Shown one piece after another: positions 1 through 5,220 of a stretch of DNA of 9,943 nt. Both the position numbers and the translations under genes were made by a program. How positions within the stretch are numbered: the stretch's first letter is position 1; every line of letters starts with the position of its first letter. The notes under the pieces were generated by a model. That model saw only the letters and a program-made list of their open reading frames with translations, was not told where the DNA came from and did not search any database. The DNA is from DATMXT01 sp035560415 (GTDB lineage Bacteria; Bacillota; Clostridia; Oscillospirales; Feifaniaceae), in contig DATMZG010000060.1 in assembly GCA_035560415.1 (NCBI GenBank), positions 1 through 9,943 of the forward strand, in the 5' to 3' direction.

Positions 1-10
1 CAGGCCAATA

Positions 11-28
11 GGCCCCCCGCCTTTTTAT
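11..28 (+). terminator. Right arm of an upstream intrinsic terminator (partial)
   Basis: A GC-rich block GGCCCCCCGCC followed directly by TTTTT looks like the descending arm and U-tract of an intrinsic terminator. Its left arm would lie before base 1 and cannot be seen. It would close the transcript of a gene left of the window and isolate it from the cupin gene. The call is an inference from half a structure. Confidence 0.35.
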
Positions 29-47
29 CTGTAAAAATTTCCTAAAT

Positions 48-61
48 GTTGCATTTGCAAC
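48..61. promoter_or_regulatory. Palindromic operator GTTGCATTTGCAAC
   Basis: This is a perfect 6-2-6 palindrome, GTTGCA-TT-TGCAAC. Its centre (54.5) lies exactly 41.5 bp upstream of the start point predicted from the -10 box at 84-89. That is the standard position of a class II activator site for CRP/FNR-family proteins. The size (14 bp) also fits that family, but the half-site is neither FNR's TTGAT nor CRP's TGTGA, so the protein is unknown. A redox- or nitrosative-stress-sensing CRP/FNR homologue would suit a rubredoxin operon; this is inference. Confidence 0.5.
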
Positions 62-80
62 GGACTGCCCCCCGCCTTTA

Positions 81-89
81 TGGTATCAT
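81..89 (+). promoter_or_regulatory. Extended -10 promoter of the cupin-rubredoxin operon
   Basis: TGG-TATCAT is an extended -10 element, and transcription would start near base 96. No recognisable -35 box lies 16-18 bp upstream (that stretch is CGGACTG-like). This is typical of promoters that need an activator, and the palindrome at 48-61 sits where one would bind. The element overlaps the first possible ATG of the following reading frame (80), which argues against that ATG as the true start. Confidence 0.5.
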
Positions 90-121
90 CAAGGCATCAA
101 AACCAAAGGGGGTCAAAGCCG

Positions 122-436
122 TTGACAGAACAAGTTTATACGCTGGCCAAAGGGGAGGACAGAGCGGTGGAGCGGGTGCTCCTTGACGGGAATATCCACT
201 ACCTGCACATCATCCTGCCCCAAAACGACGCGCTGCCGGAGCATTTCTCAAATTCAAATGTCTATATGACCGTCCTGCGGGGAACCCTATCCATCGGGCT
301 CGGTGAGGAGGAGACTCGCGAATATGCCGCCGGCACTCTCCTGAAAATTCCTGTCGGCACGAAAATGAACATTAAAAACCATAGAGAAAAGGCGCTTGAG
401 CTGATTCTCGTAAAAGCCCCCGCGCCAAAGGCGTAA
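122..436 (+). CDS. Small single-domain cupin-fold protein
   Basis: From a TTG start the product is 104 residues. TTG at 122 is preferred because AAAGGGGG lies at 105-112 with 9-nt spacing, whereas the in-frame ATG at 80 lies within the promoter and has no ribosome site. The region around residues 40-95 (HFSNSNVYMTVLRGTLSIGL, then a GTLLKIPVG turn) reads as a minimal double-stranded beta-helix cupin. Only one of the usual metal-binding histidines is obvious (His41, in PEHFSN), so metal binding and catalysis are doubtful and the substrate is unknown. The gene ends 15 nt before the rubredoxin gene and is almost certainly cotranscribed with it, which suggests a redox or stress-related role; that role is inference. 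Confidence 0.8.
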   Translation: MTEQVYTLAKGEDRAVERVLLDGNIHYLHIILPQNDALPEHFSNSNVYMTVLRGTLSIGLGEEETREYAAGTLLKIPVGTKMNIKNHREKALELILVKAPAPKA

Positions 437-451
437 GAAAGGGAGATTGAG

Positions 452-613
452 ATGAAAAAGTACAGATGCGTTCCCTGCGACTACATCTATGACCCCGCTC
501 AGGGAGACCCGGACAACGGCATTGCCCCCGGCACGGCCTTTGAGGACCTGCCGGACGACTGGGTCTGCCCCGTCTGCTTTGTGGGCAAGGACATGTTTGA
601 AGAGGTTAAGTGA
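452..613 (+). CDS. Rubredoxin
   Basis: This is a 53-residue protein of the normal clostridial rubredoxin length, too short for many gene finders. It has the two knuckles that bind one iron atom, Cys6-x-x-Cys9 and Cys39-Pro-Val-Cys42, plus the family signature YIYDP...GDPDNGIAPGTAFEDLPDDWVCP. It is a cytoplasmic one-electron carrier, in anaerobes often feeding rubrerythrin or oxygen- and NO-reducing flavodiiron proteins. None of these partners is in the window. AAAGGGAG at 439-446 supplies the ribosome site. Unusually, the residue after each knuckle, normally glycine, is Asp10 and Phe43 here; the Phe is the more striking change. It is cotranscribed with the cupin gene and closed by the terminator at 681-710. 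Confidence 0.95.
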   Translation: MKKYRCVPCDYIYDPAQGDPDNGIAPGTAFEDLPDDWVCPVCFVGKDMFEEVK

Positions 614-680
614 CGGTCGCATTCTTTTGCGCTGGCTAAAACCGCCCGCATGTCTTCACGCTGCTATTTTTTCTAAACCC

Positions 681-710
681 AAAAAGCCCCGGGGCAGCCC
701 GGGGCTTTTT
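681..710. terminator. Strong intrinsic terminator after the rubredoxin gene
   Basis: AAAAAGCCCCGGG at 681-693 pairs perfectly with CCCGGGGCTTTTT at 698-710 across a GCAG loop, giving a GC-rich stem and a T5 tract. The A5 on the other side makes it formally bidirectional. It ends the cupin-rubredoxin transcript. Confidence 0.9.
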
Positions 711-836
711 GCCGCCCCCGGGGCGGAAGGGCCGCGGCGGGGGCACGCAGCCCCGCTCGCGCAAAACCGGTTAGCGTGAGGCCACTTTGCATAAAGTCGG
801 ACCGATTTAACCTCATATATGTATAAAAAAATTACA
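711..836. other. Non-coding spacer upstream of the potassium operon
   Basis: There is no credible gene here. The left part is very GC-rich and holds an inverted repeat, CCGCCCC-C-GGGGCGG (712-726), directly against the terminator. The right part (about 815-836) is AT-rich and could serve as an UP-like element for the promoter at 837. Confidence 0.5.
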
Positions 837-865
837 TTGAAAGATTGCCGGCTTAGTGGTATAGT
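837..865 (+). promoter_or_regulatory. Promoter of the trkA-trkH operon
   Basis: TTGAAA (837-842), a 17-bp spacer and TATAGT (860-865) preceded by TGG form a near-consensus sigma-A promoter with an extended -10. AT-rich DNA lies directly upstream. The predicted start is near 872, giving a leader of about 115 nt before the trkA ATG. Confidence 0.8.
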
Positions 866-885
866 TACCATGAATGAGCATTCGA

Positions 886-924
886 TGAATTCGTCTGCGG
901 CTTTCTGAGCTGCAGGCGAATGCA
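886..924 (+). promoter_or_regulatory. Hairpin in the trkA leader
   Basis: Bases 886-902 pair with 908-924 across a TTCTG loop: 16 pairs including two G-U wobbles (894/916 and 899/911), with one A-G mismatch (888/922). The stem begins only 14 nt into the predicted transcript. A second ATTCG copy at 880-884 could displace the lower stem by pairing with CGAAT at 917-921. No U-tract follows, so it is not a classic terminator. It may be a 5'-end stabiliser or a regulatory element. It lacks the sequence signature of the c-di-AMP (ydaO) riboswitch that often precedes potassium-transport genes. Confidence 0.5.
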
Positions 925-986
925 CGCTCTATACATTCTTACCGAATTTATAAAAAAACGCAGACAGCGAGGGAAGACAGACCACC

Positions 987-2354
987 ATGAAAATTGCTGT
1001 AGTAGGGTGCGGGAAAATCGGCTATACGCTGACCTCGCAGCTCTCCACGGAAGGACATGACATCACCGTCATCGATCAGGACGCCGAAAAAATCAGGCAC
1101 ATCGTCGAAGAGCTCGACGTCATCGGCATACGCGGCAACGGCGTCAGCTACAAGGACCAGACCGAGGCCGGCGTGTCGGACGCCGACCTCCTCATCGCCG
1201 TCACATCGGGTGACGAACTCAATATCATCAGCTGTCTGATTGCGAAGAAGCTGGGCGCCAAGCACACGATCGCCCGCATCAGGGACCCGGAGTATTCCGA
1301 GCAGCTGGCCTTTCTCAGGGACGATTTAGGGCTGAGCATGGCCATCAACCCCGAGCGGGCGGCCGCCCGCGAAATTGTGCGGGTCATCAACTTCCCCTCG
1401 GCAAATTCGGTTCGGGGGCTTGTCAAAGGCCGGGTGGAGCTGGTCGAGTGCCGCATTGAACCGGACAGCATGCTCTGCGGCACAAAGCTCTTCAAAGTGC
1501 GCGACAAGTTCAAGCTCAACATCCTGCTCTGCCTGCTCGAGCGCAAATGTGAAATTTTCATTCCGACCGCGGATGACGTTTTTGAGGCCGGCGACAAAGT
1601 GTATGTGACCGGCACGCCCAGCGACATTCTCGCCTTTATGAAAGCGGCCGGCCACGAGCAGCACAAGGTGCGCACCGTTCTGATCATCGGCGGCGGGAAA
1701 ATCGGCTATTATCTGGCCCGGCAGCTTCTCACTTCGGAGCTCAACGTCAAAATCATTGAAAAGAAGAAAGAGCGCTGCCAGGAGCTCTGTGAGTTGCTGC
1801 CGCAAGCCCTCATCATCAACGGCGACGGGACCGAGCGTACGCTGCTTGAAGAGGAGCTCGCGGAGTCCGACGTTCTGGTCGCCCTGACCGATATCGACGA
1901 GGAGAACCTCATCGTCTCGATGTATGCCTCAAAGTGCGGCGTCAAGAAGGTCATCGCCAAAATCAACCGCACCGAATACCTGCCGCTGGCCGAGGACATC
2001 GGAATCGACAGCATCATCAGCCCCAAGCAGATCACGGCCTATCAGATCATCCAGTATGTCAGGGCCATGCAGAACACCATCGGCTCGCAGGTTGAGGCGC
2101 TGGTCCGGGTTGCAAACGAGCGGGCCGAGGTGCTGGAATTTGTCATCGCAGAAAATGCGCGGCATCAAAATGAGCCGCTTTCCACGATTCCGCTGAAGAA
2201 AAATCTCGTCATTGCCGCCATTGTGCGCATGGATAAGCTCATCGTCCCCTCCGGGAACACCCATTTTGAGAAGGGCGACTCCATCATCATCGTCACCATG
2301 AACCACAACTTTACCGATATAAACGACATTTTTGAAGACGGCGCTCAGCGCTGA
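987..2354 (+). CDS. trkA: Trk potassium uptake system, NAD-binding regulatory subunit TrkA
   Basis: The 455-residue product has the TrkA layout of two RCK units in tandem. The first has a Rossmann fold starting VVGCGKIG (residues 5-12) with the nucleotide-ribose acidic residue near Asp30 (TVIDQD), followed by a TrkA-C domain at about 140-220. The second repeats this with IIGGGKIG (233-240) and an acidic residue near Glu258 (KIIEKK), then a second TrkA-C domain at about 370-450. In this family the cytoplasmic ring binds NAD(H) or ATP and gates the membrane channel TrkH, encoded 34 bp downstream. Single-RCK KtrA proteins are half this length, so TrkA is the better name. GAGGGAAG at 969-976 is the ribosome site. 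Confidence 0.96.
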   Translation: MKIAVVGCGKIGYTLTSQLSTEGHDITVIDQDAEKIRHIVEELDVIGIRGNGVSYKDQTEAGVSDADLLIAVTSGDELNIISCLIAKKLGAKHTIARIRDPEYSEQLAFLRDDLGLSMAINPERAAAREIVRVINFPSANSVRGLVKGRVELVECRIEPDSMLCGTKLFKVRDKFKLNILLCLLERKCEIFIPTADDVFEAGDKVYVTGTPSDILAFMKAAGHEQHKVRTVLIIGGGKIGYYLARQLLTSELNVKIIEKKKERCQELCELLPQALIINGDGTERTLLEEELAESDVLVALTDIDEENLIVSMYASKCGVKKVIAKINRTEYLPLAEDIGIDSIISPKQITAYQIIQYVRAMQNTIGSQVEALVRVANERAEVLEFVIAENARHQNEPLSTIPLKKNLVIAAIVRMDKLIVPSGNTHFEKGDSIIIVTMNHNFTDINDIFEDGAQR

Positions 2355-2388
2355 TCATTTAAACGGCTGTGAGGCAAATTAAACTATC

Positions 2389-3831
2389 ATGAACAAAAAA
2401 ATGCACGTGTATATCCTCGGGTTTCTGCTGCGCATCGAAGCCGCTTTTATGGTCCCCTCCGGGCTGATTTCACTCGCCTCGGAGGAACAGCAGTCGGCCT
2501 TGGCGTTTTTCGGCACCAGCTTTTTCATGCTTGTCGCGGGCACGCTCATGTCCTTTCGCCCGCCCGAAAACAAAACCCTCAACACGAGAGAGGGCCTTCG
2601 CATCGCCGCAACCTCCTGGGTGCTCGTGTCGGTTTTCGGCGCGCTTCCCCTGTATTTCGGCGGCATCGGCGTCTCCTATCTCGACTGCCTTTTTGAAATC
2701 GTCTCGGGCTTCACGACGACCGGCGCCAGCATTTTTCCCGACGTTGAAATCCTGCCCCGCGGAATCCTGTTCTGGCGCAGCTTCACCCACTGGATCGGCG
2801 GCATGGGGGTTCTCGTCTTTCTGCTCTCCATCACCTCTTTTTCCAGCGGCTCTCTGATGCGCATCATGCAGGCCGAATCCCCCGGGCCCTCGGTCAGCAA
2901 GCTGGTGCCCAAGGTCAAGGAGACGGCCAAAATCCTCTACTCCATCTACATTTTTCTGACCCTCATTCAGATTTTGCTGCTGGTCATGGGCGGTATGCCG
3001 CTCTTTGACAGCATCGTCAACACTTTCGGCACGGCCGGAACCGGTGGCTTTTCCATTAAGAACAAGTCGATAGGTTTTTACGACAGCGCCTATGTAGACT
3101 ATGTCGTCGGCATTTTCATGATCCTGTTCGGCGTCAATTTCAACGCGTATTTTCTGCTCTATTCGAGAAAAATCAAAGACTTTTTGAAGAGCGAAGAGCC
3201 CAAGGTGTACCTCGGAATCATTGCGGCGGCCGTCCTGACCATCACGGTCAACATTTATCGGACCTCTTACGATTCGCTCTCCCGGGCTTTTCGGGACGCT
3301 TTCTTTGCGGTGTCCTCCATCATCACGACGACCGGGTACGCCACGGCCGATTTCGACCTGTGGCCGCAGCTCTCCCGCTCAATTTTGCTGCTGCTCATGT
3401 TTTTCGGCGCCTGCGCCGGCTCCACCGGCGGCGGAATTAAAATCTCGCGGCTCATCATCTATTTTAAAGAGGCCAAGAGAACCATCAGGCAGTTCTCCCA
3501 CCCCAAGGCGGTTGAAATGGTTCGGCTCGAGGGAAAGGCCGTCGACGAGGAGACCGTCTCCATGTCCAACGCCTTCCTCATCATGTATCTCGGCATTTTT
3601 ATCTCCTCGGTGCTGCTTGTCTCGCTCGACGGGTACAGCTACGACACCTCTTTTTCCGCCGTCGCGGCCTGCCTCAACAACATCGGCCCCGGGCTCGGGG
3701 TGGTCGGCCCCACCGGCAACTACTCCTCACTGAGCGCCCTCTCCAAATCGACCCTCATTGTCGACATGCTGATGGGCCGGCTTGAGATTTTCCCCATCGT
3801 CGCGTTTTTGAACATGAAGCGCGGCCGGTAA
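2389..3831 (+). CDS. trkH: Trk/Ktr potassium transporter membrane subunit TrkH
   Basis: This 480-residue integral membrane protein belongs to the TrkH/KtrB superfamily and forms the potassium translocation pore gated by TrkA. The four pore-loop segments, each with a selectivity-filter glycine, are visible: TTTGAS (109-114), GTAGTGG (214-220), TTTGYA (313-318) and NNIGPG (430-435). The conserved GSTGGGIKISR stretch is at 344-354. About ten hydrophobic segments are visible, including the first-repeat helices and the broken helix before the second loop. The C-terminal RLEIFPIVAF is also typical. The nearest ribosome site, GTGAGG at 2369-2374, is weak and a little far from the ATG, so expression may depend on coupling to trkA. 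Transcription ends at 3849-3879. Confidence 0.96.
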   Translation: MNKKMHVYILGFLLRIEAAFMVPSGLISLASEEQQSALAFFGTSFFMLVAGTLMSFRPPENKTLNTREGLRIAATSWVLVSVFGALPLYFGGIGVSYLDCLFEIVSGFTTTGASIFPDVEILPRGILFWRSFTHWIGGMGVLVFLLSITSFSSGSLMRIMQAESPGPSVSKLVPKVKETAKILYSIYIFLTLIQILLLVMGGMPLFDSIVNTFGTAGTGGFSIKNKSIGFYDSAYVDYVVGIFMILFGVNFNAYFLLYSRKIKDFLKSEEPKVYLGIIAAAVLTITVNIYRTSYDSLSRAFRDAFFAVSSIITTTGYATADFDLWPQLSRSILLLLMFFGACAGSTGGGIKISRLIIYFKEAKRTIRQFSHPKAVEMVRLEGKAVDEETVSMSNAFLIMYLGIFISSVLLVSLDGYSYDTSFSAVAACLNNIGPGLGVVGPTGNYSSLSALSKSTLIVDMLMGRLEIFPIVAFLNMKRGR

Positions 3832-3848
3832 GACATACGCATGACATT

Positions 3849-3879
3849 AAAAAAGAGCAGGTGTCGCCTGCTCTTTTTT
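3849..3879. terminator. Bidirectional terminator between trkH and the AraC-type gene
   Basis: AAAAAAGAGCAGG (3849-3861) pairs with CCTGCTCTTTTTT (3867-3879) around a TGTCG loop. A-tract and T-tract of six on either side let it work on both strands. It closes the trk operon and, two bases past its stop codon, the reverse-strand regulator gene. Confidence 0.93.
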
Positions 3880-3881
3880 CT

Positions 3882-4787
3882 TTAGGCTTTCAGCTCCCGA
3901 ACCGGGATGCCCTCAATGTAGCCGCGCTTGCCGACGGGGGGCAGCTGAAAGCGGGGCCCGTCCTCCATGGCCCACTCAAAGCCGTAGAGCTCGGGGTTAT
4001 ACCGCCTTATGGCCTCCCACACCGCGTCAATGGCTTCGCCGAAGTCCTCATCCTCAAAGGGCTCGCCGTGGAAGACCATGTACTTGCAGGGCGGAAGGTC
4101 CATGACCTCGAAGCCCTCGGGCACCGGACCGGCGTAGCCGGCGGGGACTTCGACCCCCTGGCAGTACTCCGACGTGCCGGGCTTTCGCATGCCCTGCGGC
4201 AGCCAGACGCCAATCGACTCATAGAGGCTGCCCGCAATGCGCTCGAGAACATCCCAGACCTCGCACCCGACCTCCTCGCAGTAGGCGAAATAGTCGGCGG
4301 CGGCCACCCCCCGCTTTAAGATGAACTTGCGGGCCGGGCGCTCAATGACCTGCGTGAAAACAATTGAACTTGGCATCTTTTTCTCCTCTTTTCCGGATAG
4401 ATTGCGGATATATCGGACGGGGAAATGACAAAACGGGGGAATTGGCGGCGTCTTTTGCCGGTAGGCCCGTGGCGACACGGCAAACGCCTTTGTGAACGCC
4501 TTGATAAATCCCTCGTGGGAGCCGAAAGCCGCCTCCAGCGCAATGTCGAGCACGCTGGCCTTTGTGTCCCGCAGCTTTTTTGCGGCCGCAGACAGCCGGA
4601 TCATCCGGAGGTATTCAAAGGGGGTCTTGCCCGTCAGCTCCGAAAAGGCGCGCAGCGCATGCCACGGCGAATACATCGCGGCCGCGGCAAGGTCCGCCAG
4701 CGTGACATCCTCGCCGCAGTGGGCCAAGATGTAGTCCTGCATGCGCCCCACGGCCTCGATTTTTTCCCGGTTTTCCGTCATTTCCAT
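3882..4787 (-). CDS. AraC-family regulator with C-terminal GyrI-like effector domain
   Basis: The product is about 300 residues. An AraC/XylS DNA-binding domain with two helix-turn-helix units lies at the N-terminus (DVTLADLAAAAMYSPWHALR and SVLDIALEAAFGSHEGFIKAF, ending in the SPRAYR motif, all within about residues 15-115). A GyrI-like/AraC effector-binding domain follows (about 140-300, ending PVGKRGYIEGIPVREL). This is the layout of Rob and of clostridial multidrug- or stress-responsive regulators, in which the C-terminal domain binds small, often cationic or lipophilic, ligands. No transporter or other obvious target lies beside it. The start is uncertain: GTG at 4790, ATG at 4787 or ATG at 4781 are all possible, and the last has the best spacing from the purine-rich GAGACGGG. 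The ligand is unknown. Confidence 0.9.
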   Translation of the reverse strand: MEMTENREKIEAVGRMQDYILAHCGEDVTLADLAAAAMYSPWHALRAFSELTGKTPFEYLRMIRLSAAAKKLRDTKASVLDIALEAAFGSHEGFIKAFTKAFAVSPRAYRQKTPPIPPFCHFPVRYIRNLSGKEEKKMPSSIVFTQVIERPARKFILKRGVAAADYFAYCEEVGCEVWDVLERIAGSLYESIGVWLPQGMRKPGTSEYCQGVEVPAGYAGPVPEGFEVMDLPPCKYMVFHGEPFEDEDFGEAIDAVWEAIRRYNPELYGFEWAMEDGPRFQLPPVGKRGYIEGIPVRELKA

Positions 4788-4927
4788 CACCCGTCTCTAT
4801 GATACCGCATCTGCCGGATTCTCTCTTGACAAGGATTGCGCAGTTTAGGGCTCATGCCGCAGCGGCCTGCCAGGCCCAAAAACTCCAGCATTCCGCATCT
4901 TTGGCGCAATGCCATATTCATATGTTA

Positions 4928-4955
4928 AGTATACAGACTTTTCCGGCCGGTGCAA
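4928..4955 (-). promoter_or_regulatory. Candidate promoter of the AraC-type gene
   Basis: Read on the reverse strand, TTGCAC (4955-4950), a 16-bp spacer and TATACT (4933-4928) form a plausible promoter. It would start near 4921 and give a leader of about 130 nt. That leader includes the back-to-back small palindromes GCCGC-A-GCGGC (4856-4866) and GGCCTG-C-CAGGCC (4864-4876), and an ATTGCGC/GCGCAAT inverted repeat (4835-4841/4904-4910). These could be autoregulatory sites, but nothing shows this. Confidence 0.4.
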
Positions 4956-4964
4956 CCTAAAACT

Positions 4965-4992
4965 TTGAGCGGATATGGTCAAGTTGTATAAA
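4965..4992 (+). promoter_or_regulatory. Possible upstream promoter for the cysteine operon
   Basis: TTGAGC (4965-4970) and TATAAA (4987-4992) with 16-bp spacing form a second, weaker promoter candidate, followed by an AT-rich stretch to about 5026. If used, its transcript would run through both operator dyads. The promoter at 5031-5060 is clearly the better one. Confidence 0.3.
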
Positions 4993-5023
4993 AGCGAGCT
5001 ATAAAATTTATTTAAAATTCCAA

Positions 5024-5046
5024 AAACCTATTGACACCATAGGATT
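5024..5046. promoter_or_regulatory. Operator dyad 1, probable Rrf2-family site
   Basis: The dyad is AAACCTAT (5024-5031), a 7-bp spacer and ATAGGATT (5039-5046). It overlaps the -35 box, whose first T is the last base of the left arm. A dyad with the same CCTAT-N7-ATAGG core and the same register to a TTGACT box lies at 9919-9935, immediately downstream of the Rrf2 gene. A shared Rrf2 regulator is therefore the simplest reading. Confidence 0.6.
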
Positions 5047-5060
5047 TCACATGGTAGAAT
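5031..5060 (+). promoter_or_regulatory. Main promoter of the cysteine operon
   Basis: TTGACA (5031-5036) is a perfect -35 box and TAGAAT (5055-5060) a good -10 box preceded by TGG, with an 18-bp spacer. Transcription would start near 5067, leaving a 154-nt leader before the sulfhydrylase gene. The promoter is buried in operator repeats: one dyad covers the -35 box and another the -10 box and start point, which indicates repression. Confidence 0.85.
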
Positions 5061-5079
5061 CCTATTAATCTACAGGATT
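5058..5079. promoter_or_regulatory. Operator dyad 2 at the transcription start
   Basis: The dyad is AATCCTAT (5058-5065), TAATCT, then ACAGGATT (5072-5079): the same half-sites as dyad 1, with one mismatch and a 6-bp spacer. Its centre is about 33 bp, roughly three helical turns, from that of dyad 1. Two dimers could thus bind the same face of the DNA and occlude the promoter. The inner arms (5039-5046 and 5058-5065) also form a perfect 8-bp inverted repeat. Confidence 0.55.
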
Positions 5080-5094
5080 GGTAGGTAGAACATC

Positions 5095-5190
5095 ATGACA
5101 GTCATCTTCAACCAACTCGTAAGAGCAAACTATCGTTTCGGGCGAATGCGCCGTCAATTGAGGGACCGAATGTGCCGATGTCCGCATTGA
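5095..5190 (+). CDS. Putative cysteine-codon leader peptide of the cysteine operon
   Basis: This is a 31-codon ORF wholly inside the predicted leader, from ATG 5095 to TGA 5188-5190. It has a plausible ribosome site (AGGTAG at 5083-5088). The peptide begins MTVIFNQLVR, is rich in arginine in its second half, and ends MCRCPH. Its only two cysteine codons are numbers 27 and 29, directly before the stop. Its stop lies 30 nt from the sulfhydrylase ATG, and its 3' half overlaps a predicted RNA fold ending at the first base of the sulfhydrylase Shine-Dalgarno sequence. By analogy with amino-acid-responsive leader peptides, including cysteine-responsive upstream ORFs described in mycobacteria, it may sense charged tRNA-Cys. 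A chance ORF is the alternative. Confidence 0.5.
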   Translation: MTVIFNQLVRANYRFGRMRRQLRDRMCRCPH

Positions 5191-5207
5191 CAAACATTTT
5201 GAAACGA
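5133..5207 (+). promoter_or_regulatory. Predicted three-way-junction RNA fold in the leader
   Basis: Three stems can form together: TCGTTTC (5133-5139) with GAAACGA (5201-5207); GGCG (5141-5144) with CGCC (5149-5152) over AATG; and GTCAAT (5153-5158) with ATTGAC (5186-5191), extended inside by GGAC (5163-5166) with GTCC (5180-5183). The closing stem ends at the first base of the Shine-Dalgarno sequence AAAGGGAA (5207-5214). The third stem contains both cysteine codons and the stop of the leader ORF, so a ribosome stalled there would disrupt it. The pairing was found by eye, and its stability was not computed. Confidence 0.4.
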
Positions 5208-5220
5208 AAGGGAATTTGAC

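Noticed and set aside
80..121. ATG at 80 as the start of the cupin gene.
   Set aside because: It overlaps the -10 box and has no ribosome site, while TTG at 122 has AAAGGGGG at good spacing.
845..920. A tRNA-like stretch (GCCGGCTTAGTGGTATAGTT) followed by an ATTCGA motif.
   Set aside because: There is no matching acceptor stem or anticodon arm, the TTCGA spacing is wrong, and the TGGTATAGT part is fully explained as an extended -10 box.
872..986. Possible c-di-AMP (ydaO) riboswitch before the potassium operon.
   Set aside because: The leader is long enough and the context fits, but none of the conserved ydaO sequence blocks is present; only one hairpin is visible.
5067..5220. T-box or SAM riboswitch before the cysteine operon.
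   Set aside because: No T-box antiterminator sequence (AGGGTGG-N-ACCGCG), no S-box core, and no intrinsic terminator in the leader.
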